Notes under the pieces: model-generated | The model's input: the letters and a program-made list of their open reading frames with translations, nothing else | What the model was told of the DNA's origin: nothing | The model's database searches: none | Shown here: positions 16,057-25,604 of the stretch, piece by piece | Numbering within the stretch: the first letter of the stretch is position 1 | How the letters are laid out: each line of letters opens with the position of its first letter | Made by a program: the position numbers and the translations under genes | From: Flavobacterium sp. Root901 | GTDB taxonomy: Bacteria; Bacteroidota; Bacteroidia; Flavobacteriales; Flavobacteriaceae | Assembly (NCBI RefSeq): GCF_001429765.1 | Contig: NZ_LMJB01000011.1 | Coordinates: forward strand, 1-64,000 | Length of the DNA stretch: 64,000 nucleotides | Direction: 5' to 3'

Positions 16057-17382
16057 ATGATAGTTTTAGGAGATAAAGAATACTACAAAGGTATTGGCCA
16101 AATTAAATTTGAAGGAAAAGAATCTGACAATCCGTTAGCGTTTAAATATTATAATCCGGATCAGATTGTAGCCGGAAAAACAATGCGCGAACATTTTAAA
16201 TTTGCCATTGCTTACTGGCATACATTCTGTGGACAGGGAAGTGATCCGTTTGGTCCCGGAACACAGCAATTTGCATGGGATCAGTCTTCAGATCCGTATC
16301 AGGCGGCAAAAGATAAAGCCGATGCTGCTTTTGAATTTATCAGCAAAATGGGATTCGATTATTTCTGTTTCCACGATTATGATTTGATTGCTGAAGGTGC
16401 AACTTTTGCAGAATCAGAAAAGCGTCTGGCTTTTATTACGGATTATTTAAAACAGAAAAAAGCAGAATCCGGAATTAAATTACTTTGGGGAACATCAAAC
16501 TGTTTCTCAAACCCAAGATTCATGAACGGTGCGGCGACAAACCCAGATTTTAATGTGGTAGCAAGAGCCGGAGGACAAGTAAAATTGGCTTTGGATGCTA
16601 CAATTGCTTTAGGTGGAGAAAACTACGTATTCTGGGGTGGAAGAGAAGGTTATATGTCTCTTTTAAATACAGATATGGGAAGAGAATTAGACCACATGGC
16701 GCAATTTTTGGCAATGTCCAGAGATTATGCAAGGGCACAGGGTTTTAAAGGGACTTTCTTTATTGAGCCAAAACCAATGGAACCATCTAAACACCAATAC
16801 GATTTTGACTCGGCAACCGCTATTGGATTCTTAAAAGAATATGGTTTAGACAAAGATTTCAAGATCAACATTGAGGTAAACCACGCTACATTGGCACAAC
16901 ATACTTTCCAGCACGAATTAGAAGTTGCGGCAAAAGCAGGAATGTTAGGAAGTATCGATGCTAACAGAGGTGATTACCAAAACGGATGGGATACAGACCA
17001 ATTTCCGAACAACATTCAGGAAACTACAGAAGCAATGCTGGTTTTCTTAAAAGCAGGAGGCTTACAAGGAGGCGGAGTTAATTTTGATGCTAAAATCAGA
17101 AGAAATTCTACGGATCTGGAAGATGTTTTCTTGGCACACATTGGCGGAGCTGATACTTTTGCTAGAGCTTTACTGACTGCAGATAAAATCATTACTTCTT
17201 CTCCTTACGAAAAATTAAGAAAAGAAAGATACAGTTCATTTGATTCTGGAAAAGGAAAAGATTTCGAAAACGGAAAATTAAACCTTAAAGATTTATACGA
17301 AATCGCCAATCAAAATGGAGAATTAGCACTTCAAAGCGGTAAACAAGAATTGTTTGAGAATATTATTAACCAATATATTTAA
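16057..17382 (+). CDS. xylA: Xylose isomerase
   Basis: A 441-residue class II xylose isomerase converting D-xylose to D-xylulose. It shows AYWHTFCGQGSDPFGPGT, the catalytic His/Asp motif FCFHDYDLI, VFWGGREGYMSLLNTDM, metal ligands in FIEPKPMEPSKHQYDFD and NIEVNHATLAQHTFQHELE, and GSIDANRGDYQNGWDTDQFP. The gene is 9 bp after xylB in the same operon, cytoplasmic, with normal length for the Bacteroidota group. A weak stem with G-U pairs (17403-17435) follows and may lower read-through to the transaldolase gene. Confidence 0.98.
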   Translation: MIVLGDKEYYKGIGQIKFEGKESDNPLAFKYYNPDQIVAGKTMREHFKFAIAYWHTFCGQGSDPFGPGTQQFAWDQSSDPYQAAKDKADAAFEFISKMGFDYFCFHDYDLIAEGATFAESEKRLAFITDYLKQKKAESGIKLLWGTSNCFSNPRFMNGAATNPDFNVVARAGGQVKLALDATIALGGENYVFWGGREGYMSLLNTDMGRELDHMAQFLAMSRDYARAQGFKGTFFIEPKPMEPSKHQYDFDSATAIGFLKEYGLDKDFKINIEVNHATLAQHTFQHELEVAAKAGMLGSIDANRGDYQNGWDTDQFPNNIQETTEAMLVFLKAGGLQGGGVNFDAKIRRNSTDLEDVFLAHIGGADTFARALLTADKIITSSPYEKLRKERYSSFDSGKGKDFENGKLNLKDLYEIANQNGELALQSGKQELFENIINQYI

Positions 17383-17503
17383 TTGGTAAAACCTATAAAG
17401 TTAAACCTGACAGTTTCTAAAAACTGTTGGGTTTATCAACTAATTTGTGTGATAAAAAACATCTTTACAACGTGTCTCTGCAGCTAACCTTAAACCAAAA
17501 AGC

Positions 17504-18160
17504 ATGAAATTTTTTATTGATACCGCTAATTTAGAAGATATTAAAGAAGCACAATCTCTTGGTGTTCTGGATGGAGTAACCACAAATCCGTCTTTAATGG
17601 CAAAAGAAGGCATTACCGGAAAAGAAAATATACTCAAACATTATCTGGATATTTGTAATATTGTTGACGGAGATGTTTCGGCTGAAGTAATTTCAACCGA
17701 TTTTGACGGGATGGTAAGAGAAGGCGAAGAACTCGCAGCGCTGCATCCGCAGATTGTGGTAAAACTGCCCATGATTGGTGATGGTATAAAAGCCTGTAAA
17801 TATTTTTCTTCAAAAGGAATAAAGACAAATGTAACTCTTGTATTTTCTGCCGGCCAGGCCTTATTGGCGGCAAAAGCAGGAGCTTCTTATGTTTCTCCAT
17901 TTTTAGGAAGATTAGATGACGTTTCTACAGACGGAATGCATTTAATAGCCGAAATAAGAGAAATCTACGATAATTACGATTACCAAACCCAGATATTGTC
18001 AGCTTCTGTACGACATACCATGCATATCGTTAATTGTGCCAAAATAGGATCTGATGTAATGACAGGGCCACTTTCAGCAATTAAAGGATTATTAAAACAT
18101 CCGCTGACTGATATTGGCCTGAAACAATTTGTTGAAGATGCTAAAAAAATGAATCTCTAA
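17504..18160 (+). CDS. FSA/TalC-type transaldolase
   Basis: A 218-residue small transaldolase / fructose-6-phosphate aldolase. It has FFIDTANLEDIKEAQSLGVL, DGVTTNPSLMAKEG, the Schiff-base lysine in QIVVKLPMIGDGI, NVTLVFSAGQALLAAKAGAS and YVSPFLGRLDD. It moves three-carbon units between pentose- and hexose-phosphates, so it would help feed xylulose 5-phosphate into central metabolism. It lies 121 bp after xylA on the same strand. Transaldolase and fructose-6-phosphate aldolase activity in this subfamily depend on few residues and cannot be told apart here. Confidence 0.92.
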   Translation: MKFFIDTANLEDIKEAQSLGVLDGVTTNPSLMAKEGITGKENILKHYLDICNIVDGDVSAEVISTDFDGMVREGEELAALHPQIVVKLPMIGDGIKACKYFSSKGIKTNVTLVFSAGQALLAAKAGASYVSPFLGRLDDVSTDGMHLIAEIREIYDNYDYQTQILSASVRHTMHIVNCAKIGSDVMTGPLSAIKGLLKHPLTDIGLKQFVEDAKKMNL

Positions 18161-18182
18161 ACCATAAATACACGCAATTGTT

Positions 18183-18215
18183 AAAGCCCTTTTCATTCTG
18201 AAAGGGCTTTTTTTA
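18183..18215. terminator. Bidirectional terminator between transaldolase and HTCS genes
   Basis: Stem AAAGCCCTTT (18183-18192) / AAAGGGCTTT (18201-18210) with an 8-nt loop and T-run. It lies between two convergent genes and can serve both strands. Confidence 0.85.
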
Positions 18216-18242
18216 TTCGAATCGCAAAACTAAAACGAGTGC

Positions 18243-21200
18243 TTACTTATTCATCGCAATATATTCCGAAGGTGTCATGGTAAAATGCTTTTGAAAATTT
18301 CGGCCAAAACTTGTCTGCGATTTATAACCTACCATTTCTGCGATTTCGTACATTTTATAATTCTCGTTTAAGAGTAATTCGGCAGCACGTTTTAAACGCA
18401 CAATATTAATTAGTTCATTTGGACTTAAATTGGAAATATCTTTAATTTTTCGATATAAAGTCGAACGGCTCATGTTCATGATTTCCGCCAGGGATTCCAC
18501 GCTTAAATCAGAATCTGTTATGTTTTTCAGGATTTCTTCGTCGAGTTTTTTCAGGAATTTTTCGTCGGTTTTATTGTGCGCAATACTTTTAATATGCGAC
18601 AACGGAGAACTCGCATAATAATTCATGATCTGCTTTCTGTTTTCAATCAGATTATTTACCTGAACCTTTAAATAATCCATTGAAAAAGGTTTTGCGATAT
18701 AAGCATCTGCGCCCACTTCAAGACCGTCAATCTGCGATTTCAGCGAGTTTTTGGCAGTAAGTAAAATTACGGGAATATGGCTTGTTTCCAGATTAGTTTT
18801 AATTTCCTTACATAAAGTAATTCCGTCCATAACCGGCATCGAAACGTCGCTGATTACAAGCTGTATATTCTCATTATGAATTATTTTTAAAGCATTTTCG
18901 CCATTATCTGCTTTTAGAATCGTATAAAACGGAGCTAATTCAGCCGTGATAAAATTCAATAAATCTTCATTGTCTTCGACTATTAAAAGCTGCGTTTTTT
19001 CATTTTTATTTTCAATTTCTATGGTTTCAGATTCTGCTTCTGTTTCTTTTTCAGGTTCGTTATAAAACATAAATTCTTCTTCCTGTCGAAGCGGAACCAC
19101 AAGTTCAAAAATATTCACTTTTGAATCCGGAATTAACTGCAGGTTTCCATTATGCAATTGCGTTAACGAATGCGCCAGCGAGAGCCCGATTCCGGTTCCT
19201 GAAGTCGGATCCATATTATCGACCCTGAAAAATGGTTCAAAAATTTTATCTTTTAAATGAAACGGAATCAGGTTTCCGTCGTTTTTTACCAGTAAAGTCA
19301 GTTTCTTGTCATCTCTAAAAAGCGTGATTGAGGCCTTGTCTGTCGAATATTTAATGGCATTACTCATTAAATTGCTCAGGATTTTTTTGAAAGCCTCTTT
19401 ATCCACAAAAGCAAAAATGTCTTTATCGCCCAGTTCGAGTTCAAATTCAATCCCTTTTTCTTCGATTAACTGACTGAAACGTAAATGTAAATTCCGAACC
19501 ATAGATGAAATATTTGCTTCCACGAAAGTGAGTTTCAATCCTCCAATTTCAGATTTTCTAAAATCAAGTAATTCATTTACCAGTTTTAATAAACGCGATG
19601 TATTTTTCTTCATTATAGAAAGATTCTGAGGCACTTCCGGCGATTTGTGTTCCATTACCAAAAGTTTTTCCAATGGACCTTTTATCAATGTTAAGGGCGT
19701 TCTGATTTCGTGAGCGACATTGGTAAAAAAGTCAATTTTGGCCTGATAAATCTCTTTTTCTTTTTCGTCGTTTAGATGTTTTATTTTTCGGTTATTTTTA
19801 ATCTGAGTCAAATTCTGAGAATAGCGGATGATGTAGTAAAACGAACCGCAAATGAGCAGAAAATAGAAAAAATAAGCATAAGAGCTTGCCCAAAAAGGAG
19901 GCAGAATCCTGATTTTTAACGCTACTTCTTTACTCCAGACACCAAAGCTATTCAGCGATTTTACTTTAAAAACATAATCTCCGGGTGCCAGTTCCGTAAA
20001 GAAAACTTTATTATTGCGTTCCAGGTAAACCCAGTCATTATTAACATTTTCGAGTTTATACCAATATTCAGTGAGTTCCGGTGCGGTATAATTTAATGAG
20101 GCAAATTCCAGATTAAAAGACGACTGGCTGTTATTAAGTTCCAGTTCATCAATATGCGAAATGGACTGCTTGATAGGAGAATCATTTTCATTAGCATCAA
20201 TATCTTTATTATTAATCTGCAGATTGGTAATAAAAATTGAAGGCGTGTATTTGTTCTTTGTAAAATTCTTCGGATTGAAGCTGATCATTCCGTTTAGATT
20301 TCCAAAATACATATCTCCGTTTGCATCTTTAAAAGCCGATGCATAGTTAAACTGATCGCTCAGTAATCCGTTTGCCGTTGTATAAATTTTGATGCTTTTA
20401 TGATCCGGACTAAATTTTACCAGACCCTTAGAAGTTGTCAGCCATAAATTTTTTGAATCATCTTCTAAAATTGAATACACAACATTACTTGGGAATCCGT
20501 TTTTGGTTGTAAATTTTTTAAAGCTCCTTGTCTTTTTATCAAATAAATCCAGTCCGTTTTCTGTAGCAAACCATAAATTTTTCGAACTGTCTTCAAAAAT
20601 ATAATTGATGGAATTATTGCTGATGCCGTTTGGGTTTTTGTAATCATAAATAAAAACCTCTTTCTTTTTAGTTTTCGGATTGTAATAAAACAAACCATCA
20701 CGATAACTTCCAGCCCAGAGATTCCCGTCGCTGTCTTCCTTATAAGTAGTATAATGTGTTGTTTCCGGAAATATTTTTAAGGTTTCAAAATTGTCATTAA
20801 TTTCATTATAGCGATAAAGTCCCATTGTCGTAATCACAATCAATTCGTCTTTTTTGGTTTCATAAAAAGAAAAAATAAAATTACTCCGCAAACCAGATGC
20901 AGGATTATTAGCGCTGTAGTGCCGTACAACGTTACCCGTATTTCGGTCCAAAACATCTAAACCATGTTCAAAAGTTCCTACCCAGATTTTATCTTTTCTC
21001 GGCATTAAAGCGTGAATATTATAATACGAAACACTATTCTTGCTTCCGTTTGGTAAATACGAAGTAAAAATTTGAGTTTTAGGATTAAATCGGTTTAAAC
21101 CGGCATCTTCGGTACCAATCCACAAATCGCCTTTGTCGTCTTTATGAATTTCCCTAACCGCGCTTCCGCTGATGGAATTCTGCCCTTTCTGCGGAAAATA

Positions 21201-22190
21201 TTTTTTGAATTGCGTGTATTGCTTCTGATGGTAATTGATACCGCCAAAATAAGTTCCAACCCAGATTCCGTTTTCCTTATCAATTGTTATTGAATATGAT
21301 GCGTTGTCTGAAATCGCATACGGATCGTTATAATTTTTTTTGAGATTAACACTTGATTTTGTTTTTAAATTATAAACATAAACTCCGGATTCGCTGGCAA
21401 TCCAGAGCTCGTCATTTCCTTTCTTTTTAAACTGACGGACATAAACCGGTTTTTTTGTAGAAAATTCTAAACTCGCAGTTGTTTTATTTTGAATGTTATA
21501 AAGCAAAACGCCATCATCTTGTGTTCCTATAACAATATTGTTTTTGTCCAAAGCATATATTACTGTAATCCTGAAATTGGCAGAACCGGCCGGAACTGTA
21601 AACGGAATATTTTCAAAAGAAAGATTTTCTTCAGAATAGTGATAAATTTTATTTAGGGAAGAAGCCCAGATCTGACCCTTTGCATCGCGGGAAATAGAAG
21701 TAGCAATAAAGTATTTGTTTGGGTTAAAAGTTTTGGTTTCTTTTTTTACAGTCGAATATTTGTAAAGTATATTTCCGGAGATAAACCAGATATTCCCGTT
21801 TTTATCATGATTAATATCATTGATACGATCGTTAATAGCTTCGTTTAAAACGGTGAATTTGTCTGTTTTTTTATCGTATTGATACAAACCTTTGTCACTT
21901 CCAACCCAAATTGTGCCTTTGTACTCATGGAGTGACTGAATATAGTTGCTTCCTAAACTATGAACCGGATCGGCATTGTTGCGATAGGTTTTAAAACGAT
22001 AGCCGTCAAACCGGTTCAGACCATCTTTTGTTCCAAACCACATAAAGCCGTCTTCATCTTGTAGAGAAGTTAAAACGGTGTTGTTTGAAAGCCCTTCTTC
22101 AACCTGAAAATGTTTAAAATAATATTCTTGTGCCTGAATAAAATTTAGCGAAAAAATCAAAAATAATACTAAAAGAAAGAATTTACGCAT
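18243..22190 (-). CDS. Hybrid two-component system regulator (HTCS)
   Basis: A 1315-residue one-protein two-component system that senses an oligosaccharide in the periplasm and activates the adjacent PUL. In order: signal peptide (1-20); a two-component propeller sensor of many repeats like DGFMWFGTKDGLNRFDGY and NLWFATENGLDLFDKKT (about 25-690); a Y_Y_Y domain (about 725-790, ending FKVKSLNSFGVWS); a transmembrane helix (AYFFYFLLICGSFYYIIRYS); histidine kinase with His827 (FFTNVAHEIRTPLTLIKGPL) and ATPase lobe (NLMSNAIKYS, GTGIGLSLAHSL); a receiver with Asp1115 (VISDVSMPVMDG); and a C-terminal AraC-type DNA-binding domain (LAEIMNMSRSTLYRKIKDI). All parts are intact. It is divergent from susC across 387 bp that hold phased direct repeats, its likely binding sites. 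Confidence 0.97.
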   Translation of the reverse strand: MRKFFLLVLFLIFSLNFIQAQEYYFKHFQVEEGLSNNTVLTSLQDEDGFMWFGTKDGLNRFDGYRFKTYRNNADPVHSLGSNYIQSLHEYKGTIWVGSDKGLYQYDKKTDKFTVLNEAINDRINDINHDKNGNIWFISGNILYKYSTVKKETKTFNPNKYFIATSISRDAKGQIWASSLNKIYHYSEENLSFENIPFTVPAGSANFRITVIYALDKNNIVIGTQDDGVLLYNIQNKTTASLEFSTKKPVYVRQFKKKGNDELWIASESGVYVYNLKTKSSVNLKKNYNDPYAISDNASYSITIDKENGIWVGTYFGGINYHQKQYTQFKKYFPQKGQNSISGSAVREIHKDDKGDLWIGTEDAGLNRFNPKTQIFTSYLPNGSKNSVSYYNIHALMPRKDKIWVGTFEHGLDVLDRNTGNVVRHYSANNPASGLRSNFIFSFYETKKDELIVITTMGLYRYNEINDNFETLKIFPETTHYTTYKEDSDGNLWAGSYRDGLFYYNPKTKKKEVFIYDYKNPNGISNNSINYIFEDSSKNLWFATENGLDLFDKKTRSFKKFTTKNGFPSNVVYSILEDDSKNLWLTTSKGLVKFSPDHKSIKIYTTANGLLSDQFNYASAFKDANGDMYFGNLNGMISFNPKNFTKNKYTPSIFITNLQINNKDIDANENDSPIKQSISHIDELELNNSQSSFNLEFASLNYTAPELTEYWYKLENVNNDWVYLERNNKVFFTELAPGDYVFKVKSLNSFGVWSKEVALKIRILPPFWASSYAYFFYFLLICGSFYYIIRYSQNLTQIKNNRKIKHLNDEKEKEIYQAKIDFFTNVAHEIRTPLTLIKGPLEKLLVMEHKSPEVPQNLSIMKKNTSRLLKLVNELLDFRKSEIGGLKLTFVEANISSMVRNLHLRFSQLIEEKGIEFELELGDKDIFAFVDKEAFKKILSNLMSNAIKYSTDKASITLFRDDKKLTLLVKNDGNLIPFHLKDKIFEPFFRVDNMDPTSGTGIGLSLAHSLTQLHNGNLQLIPDSKVNIFELVVPLRQEEEFMFYNEPEKETEAESETIEIENKNEKTQLLIVEDNEDLLNFITAELAPFYTILKADNGENALKIIHNENIQLVISDVSMPVMDGITLCKEIKTNLETSHIPVILLTAKNSLKSQIDGLEVGADAYIAKPFSMDYLKVQVNNLIENRKQIMNYYASSPLSHIKSIAHNKTDEKFLKKLDEEILKNITDSDLSVESLAEIMNMSRSTLYRKIKDISNLSPNELINIVRLKRAAELLLNENYKMYEIAEMVGYKSQTSFGRNFQKHFTMTPSEYIAMNK

Positions 22191-22577
22191 AGTTGTATTT
22201 TTTATGAAAAAATAACGGCTTGTTCAAATCGTGTCAATATTCTACAAAATGTTGCAAGTCTCGATTTTTCCGGTCTTTTTTATACAATTTGAATCATTTG
22301 AGATAGAAATTGACACAAATGAATCATTTTATTTTGAATTAAAATTATCTACTTTGAATTTTCAAATAAATGATATTGATAATTTTTAGGCTTAAAAAAT
22401 ATGTCATCAATAAAATTACATTTGAAAAAATATGCCATCAATAATTTTGAAACAAAATGAATGAATTATTAGCACTGGGCAATATTAATTATTTTTTTGC
22501 TCGAATCAGAGATGATTAGAATTTTTAAAACAATTTTAAAACCAACCAAAAAAGAAAACTATCTAAATGACAAATCA
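22191..22577. promoter_or_regulatory. HTCS-susC divergent control region with phased direct repeats
   Basis: A gene-free stretch of 387 bp. It carries two pairs of direct repeats: GAATCATTT at 22291-22299 and 22321-22329 (30 bp apart), and a 20-bp element AAAAAATATGTCATCAATAA at 22394-22413, repeated with one change at 22425-22444 (31 bp apart). Both offsets are close to three helical turns, as expected for two AraC-type domains bound on one face. No exact TAnnTTTG box stands out; TACTTTG at 22350-22356 is one base short. Confidence 0.55.
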
Positions 22578-25500
22578 ATGAAAACAAAGATCACTCAAAT
22601 TTTAAAGAAGAGATATTACCTCTTGTTTTTCTTTAGTTTATTATTACAGCAAACGTACGCACAACAGCAAATAACCATAACGGGAAAAGTAATCTCTGTA
22701 ACAGGAGAATCGATTCCGTTTGCCAACGTTGTGATCAAAAACACAAAAAACGGTGCCGTTACAGATTTTGACGGAACATACAAAATCATTGCAGCCGGAA
22801 ACCAAACGCTAATTTTTAGCTCACAAGGCTATAAAACAACAGAAATTGAAATCAACAACAAAACTTCCATCAATGTTACATTACAAGGAGATGCGATGAA
22901 ACTGGATGAAATAGTCGTAGTAGGTTACGGATCACAGCAGAAAAAAGACCTTACAGGAGCTGTGTCGCTGGTAAAAGCTACAGAAATCCAAAAAAGACAG
23001 GTAACAACAGTTGCCGATGGACTGCAGGGTTTGGTAACTGGAGTTAAAGTTCGAGGCGGAGGACGTCCCGGACAGGAAGCAAATATTGAAATCCGTGGAT
23101 TGAAAAATCTGCAGAACACTAATCCATTATACGTAATTGATGGGGTTATTACGACTGCAAACAGAGATTTTAACCCAAACGATATTGAATCGATTCAGGT
23201 TTTAAAAGATGCTTCGGCAGCAGCAATTTATGGTTCCAGAGCTGCAAACGGTGTAATTATCATTACGACCAAAAAAGGTAAAAAAGGACCGCTTGTGGTT
23301 GAGGCATCTGCAAAAACAAGTTTTACTACGATTCCACGATATGATTTAATGGGAACAGAAGAATTCGCAAAATTGAATAATCAGGCTTATGATAATGCCG
23401 GAATTCCAAGACAAAACTTAAATATGGCAGTTAATACAGACTGGCAGGATGAAGTTTTCAGAACAGGAATGATGCAGGATTATAATGTAAGTTTTGCCGG
23501 AGGAGGCGACAATTCCAGTTTTTTTATGTCTGGTAATTATTTTGGAAATGAAGGAACTGTTATCGGAACTGATTTTGACAGAATATCATTCAGGGTAAAT
23601 TCCAGCGGTTCGAAAGGAATTTTCAGCATTGGAGAAAATTTAGCCATCAGCAATTCAAAAACAGATGAAATGTCCGGTAACCCAATTATTGATGTTTACA
23701 GATTAACGCCGACAATTCCGGTTTATGATGAAGCAAATCCGGGGGGCTACGGCTACGGTAAACAAGGTGTTGCCGATACTTTTGGTACCAATCCTCTGGC
23801 AATTGCTGATTTTGCAAATACTATAAATGAAAATTTTAGAATTAGAGGAAATGTATGGGCCGAGTTAAAATTTGCCCCATGGCTTAAATATCGTTTCAAC
23901 TTTGGATATGAAACCAGTTTTGATTCATACAAATTTTTAAGAAAAGTGGGGAACTGGACATTAAACCAACCGCCGGATCAATCGTATACAGATCAGAATA
24001 AAGGAAGGTCTCAAACAAAATTATTCGAAAACACGCTGACTTTCAAAAAAGAATTTGGCAAACATGATTTAACGATTTTAGTTGGTCAGACTTTTCAAAA
24101 AGATACTTATGATCAAATTTACGGTACAAAAAGAAATCTGCCTATAAACTCAGGAACAGGACAATATTATGATGTTTTAAACCAGGGAGATTCGCCTGTA
24201 GTTGGAGGTTTTATAAACGAAGCGGCTTTAGCATCTTATTTAGGAAGATTAGAATACAACTATGACAATCGTTACTTGTTTAATGCAGTAATCAGACGTG
24301 ATGGTTCTTCAAGATTTAGTGATGACAATAAATGGGGTAATTTCCCGTCAGTTTCTGCCGGATGGAGAGTAAGCAATGAATCTTTCTTTAAATCAGAGTT
24401 TATAAAAGATTTAAAATTAAGAGCAAGTTATGGAGAATTAGGATCAGGAAACATTGGCAATTACGAATATAAAAGCTTTGTCAATAATTTTGGACAGATT
24501 GTTTTAGGAGATGGTCAGATCTTATATCCATCTGCAGCTCAGGTAAGATTATCAAATGCAGAATTGCGTTGGGAAAAACTAAAACAAACCAATTTTGGTT
24601 TAGATCTTGGTGTCCTTAACAATGATCTTCGTTTTACGGCAGATTATTTTATTGCCCGTACAGAAGATGTATTATTTGGTTTTCCAATTTTATTAACTAC
24701 AGGTAACGACGGCGGTAATCCAATTTCTAATGCTGCGACTGTAGAAAATAAAGGTATTGAATTGGAACTGGCTTACAGTAAAAAAATCAATGATTTCTCA
24801 TTTAATGCTTCTGTCAATTTTACCAAAGTAAATAATAAACTGGTTTCATTAGGTAATGGACAAAATGAAAATATTTCGGGAAATACAATTACACGTCAGG
24901 GAAGTCCTGTAGGAATGTGGTACGTTTTACAAACAGACGGATTGTTTCAGTCTCAGGAAGAAATTCAAAGTTACAAAAATGCAGAAGGAAAAGTAATTAT
25001 GCCAAATGCTGTACCGGGAGATATTCGTTTTAAAGATGTAAATGGTGACGGAGAAATCAACAATAAAGATAAAGACATTGTTGGAAGTCCATGGCCCGAA
25101 TTTGAAATGGGTTTAAATGCCGGAGCAGAGTATAAAGGTTTTGATTTTTCCATGAACTGGATTGCTTCTCATGGTGCAACTGTTTATGACGGATATAGAA
25201 GTGTTGTGGATCGTTTTGATGATAATAGTAATTACAGAAGAGGAATTCAGCCATGGACTCCGGAAAATCCAAATACTGATTTTCCAAGAATTACAAAAGG
25301 TTCAACCTTAAACTCAAGAGGAGACAGTGACCGTTTCCTGGAAAACGGTGATTTTATCAGGCTTAAATACATTGGTTTTGGTTATAACCTGCCTGATACT
25401 GTCTTGAAAAATTCAGGAATTACAAGAGCAAGATTAACCTTATCGGCCCAAAATATTATTACAATTACAAAATACAAAGGCTTAGATCCGGAGTTTACTA

Positions 25501-25586
25501 ACAGTAATATTTTTGAAAGAGGAGTAGATAATGGTGCTTTCCCAAATCTTCAGACTTATTCTTTTGGTGTTGAGTTTAGCTTTTAA
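22578..25586 (+). CDS. susC: SusC/RagA-family TonB-dependent outer-membrane transporter
   Basis: A 1002-residue outer-membrane importer that works with SusD to pull oligosaccharides across the outer membrane with TonB energy. A signal peptide (MKTKITQILKKRYYLLFFFS...TYA-QQ) is followed by the carboxypeptidase-D-like N-terminal extension (ITGKVISVTGESIPFANVVI, about 30-105), the SusC motif DEIVVVGYGSQQKKDLTGAV, a plug (GLQGLVTGVKVRGGG; IRGLKN; VIDGV) and the 22-strand barrel ending in FGVEFSF with a terminal Phe. The ATG at 22578 is chosen over an in-frame start at 22497 because the signal peptide begins here. SusD follows after 18 bp. No sigma-factor-linked plug domain (FecR type) is present, in keeping with HTCS control. 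Confidence 0.97.
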   Translation: MKTKITQILKKRYYLLFFFSLLLQQTYAQQQITITGKVISVTGESIPFANVVIKNTKNGAVTDFDGTYKIIAAGNQTLIFSSQGYKTTEIEINNKTSINVTLQGDAMKLDEIVVVGYGSQQKKDLTGAVSLVKATEIQKRQVTTVADGLQGLVTGVKVRGGGRPGQEANIEIRGLKNLQNTNPLYVIDGVITTANRDFNPNDIESIQVLKDASAAAIYGSRAANGVIIITTKKGKKGPLVVEASAKTSFTTIPRYDLMGTEEFAKLNNQAYDNAGIPRQNLNMAVNTDWQDEVFRTGMMQDYNVSFAGGGDNSSFFMSGNYFGNEGTVIGTDFDRISFRVNSSGSKGIFSIGENLAISNSKTDEMSGNPIIDVYRLTPTIPVYDEANPGGYGYGKQGVADTFGTNPLAIADFANTINENFRIRGNVWAELKFAPWLKYRFNFGYETSFDSYKFLRKVGNWTLNQPPDQSYTDQNKGRSQTKLFENTLTFKKEFGKHDLTILVGQTFQKDTYDQIYGTKRNLPINSGTGQYYDVLNQGDSPVVGGFINEAALASYLGRLEYNYDNRYLFNAVIRRDGSSRFSDDNKWGNFPSVSAGWRVSNESFFKSEFIKDLKLRASYGELGSGNIGNYEYKSFVNNFGQIVLGDGQILYPSAAQVRLSNAELRWEKLKQTNFGLDLGVLNNDLRFTADYFIARTEDVLFGFPILLTTGNDGGNPISNAATVENKGIELELAYSKKINDFSFNASVNFTKVNNKLVSLGNGQNENISGNTITRQGSPVGMWYVLQTDGLFQSQEEIQSYKNAEGKVIMPNAVPGDIRFKDVNGDGEINNKDKDIVGSPWPEFEMGLNAGAEYKGFDFSMNWIASHGATVYDGYRSVVDRFDDNSNYRRGIQPWTPENPNTDFPRITKGSTLNSRGDSDRFLENGDFIRLKYIGFGYNLPDTVLKNSGITRARLTLSAQNIITITKYKGLDPEFTNSNIFERGVDNGAFPNLQTYSFGVEFSF

Positions 25587-25604
25587 TTTTAAAAAAATAG
25601 CATA

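Noticed and set aside
22497..22577. Longer start for SusC
   Set aside because: It would put 27 charged residues before the signal peptide. The signal starts at 22578.
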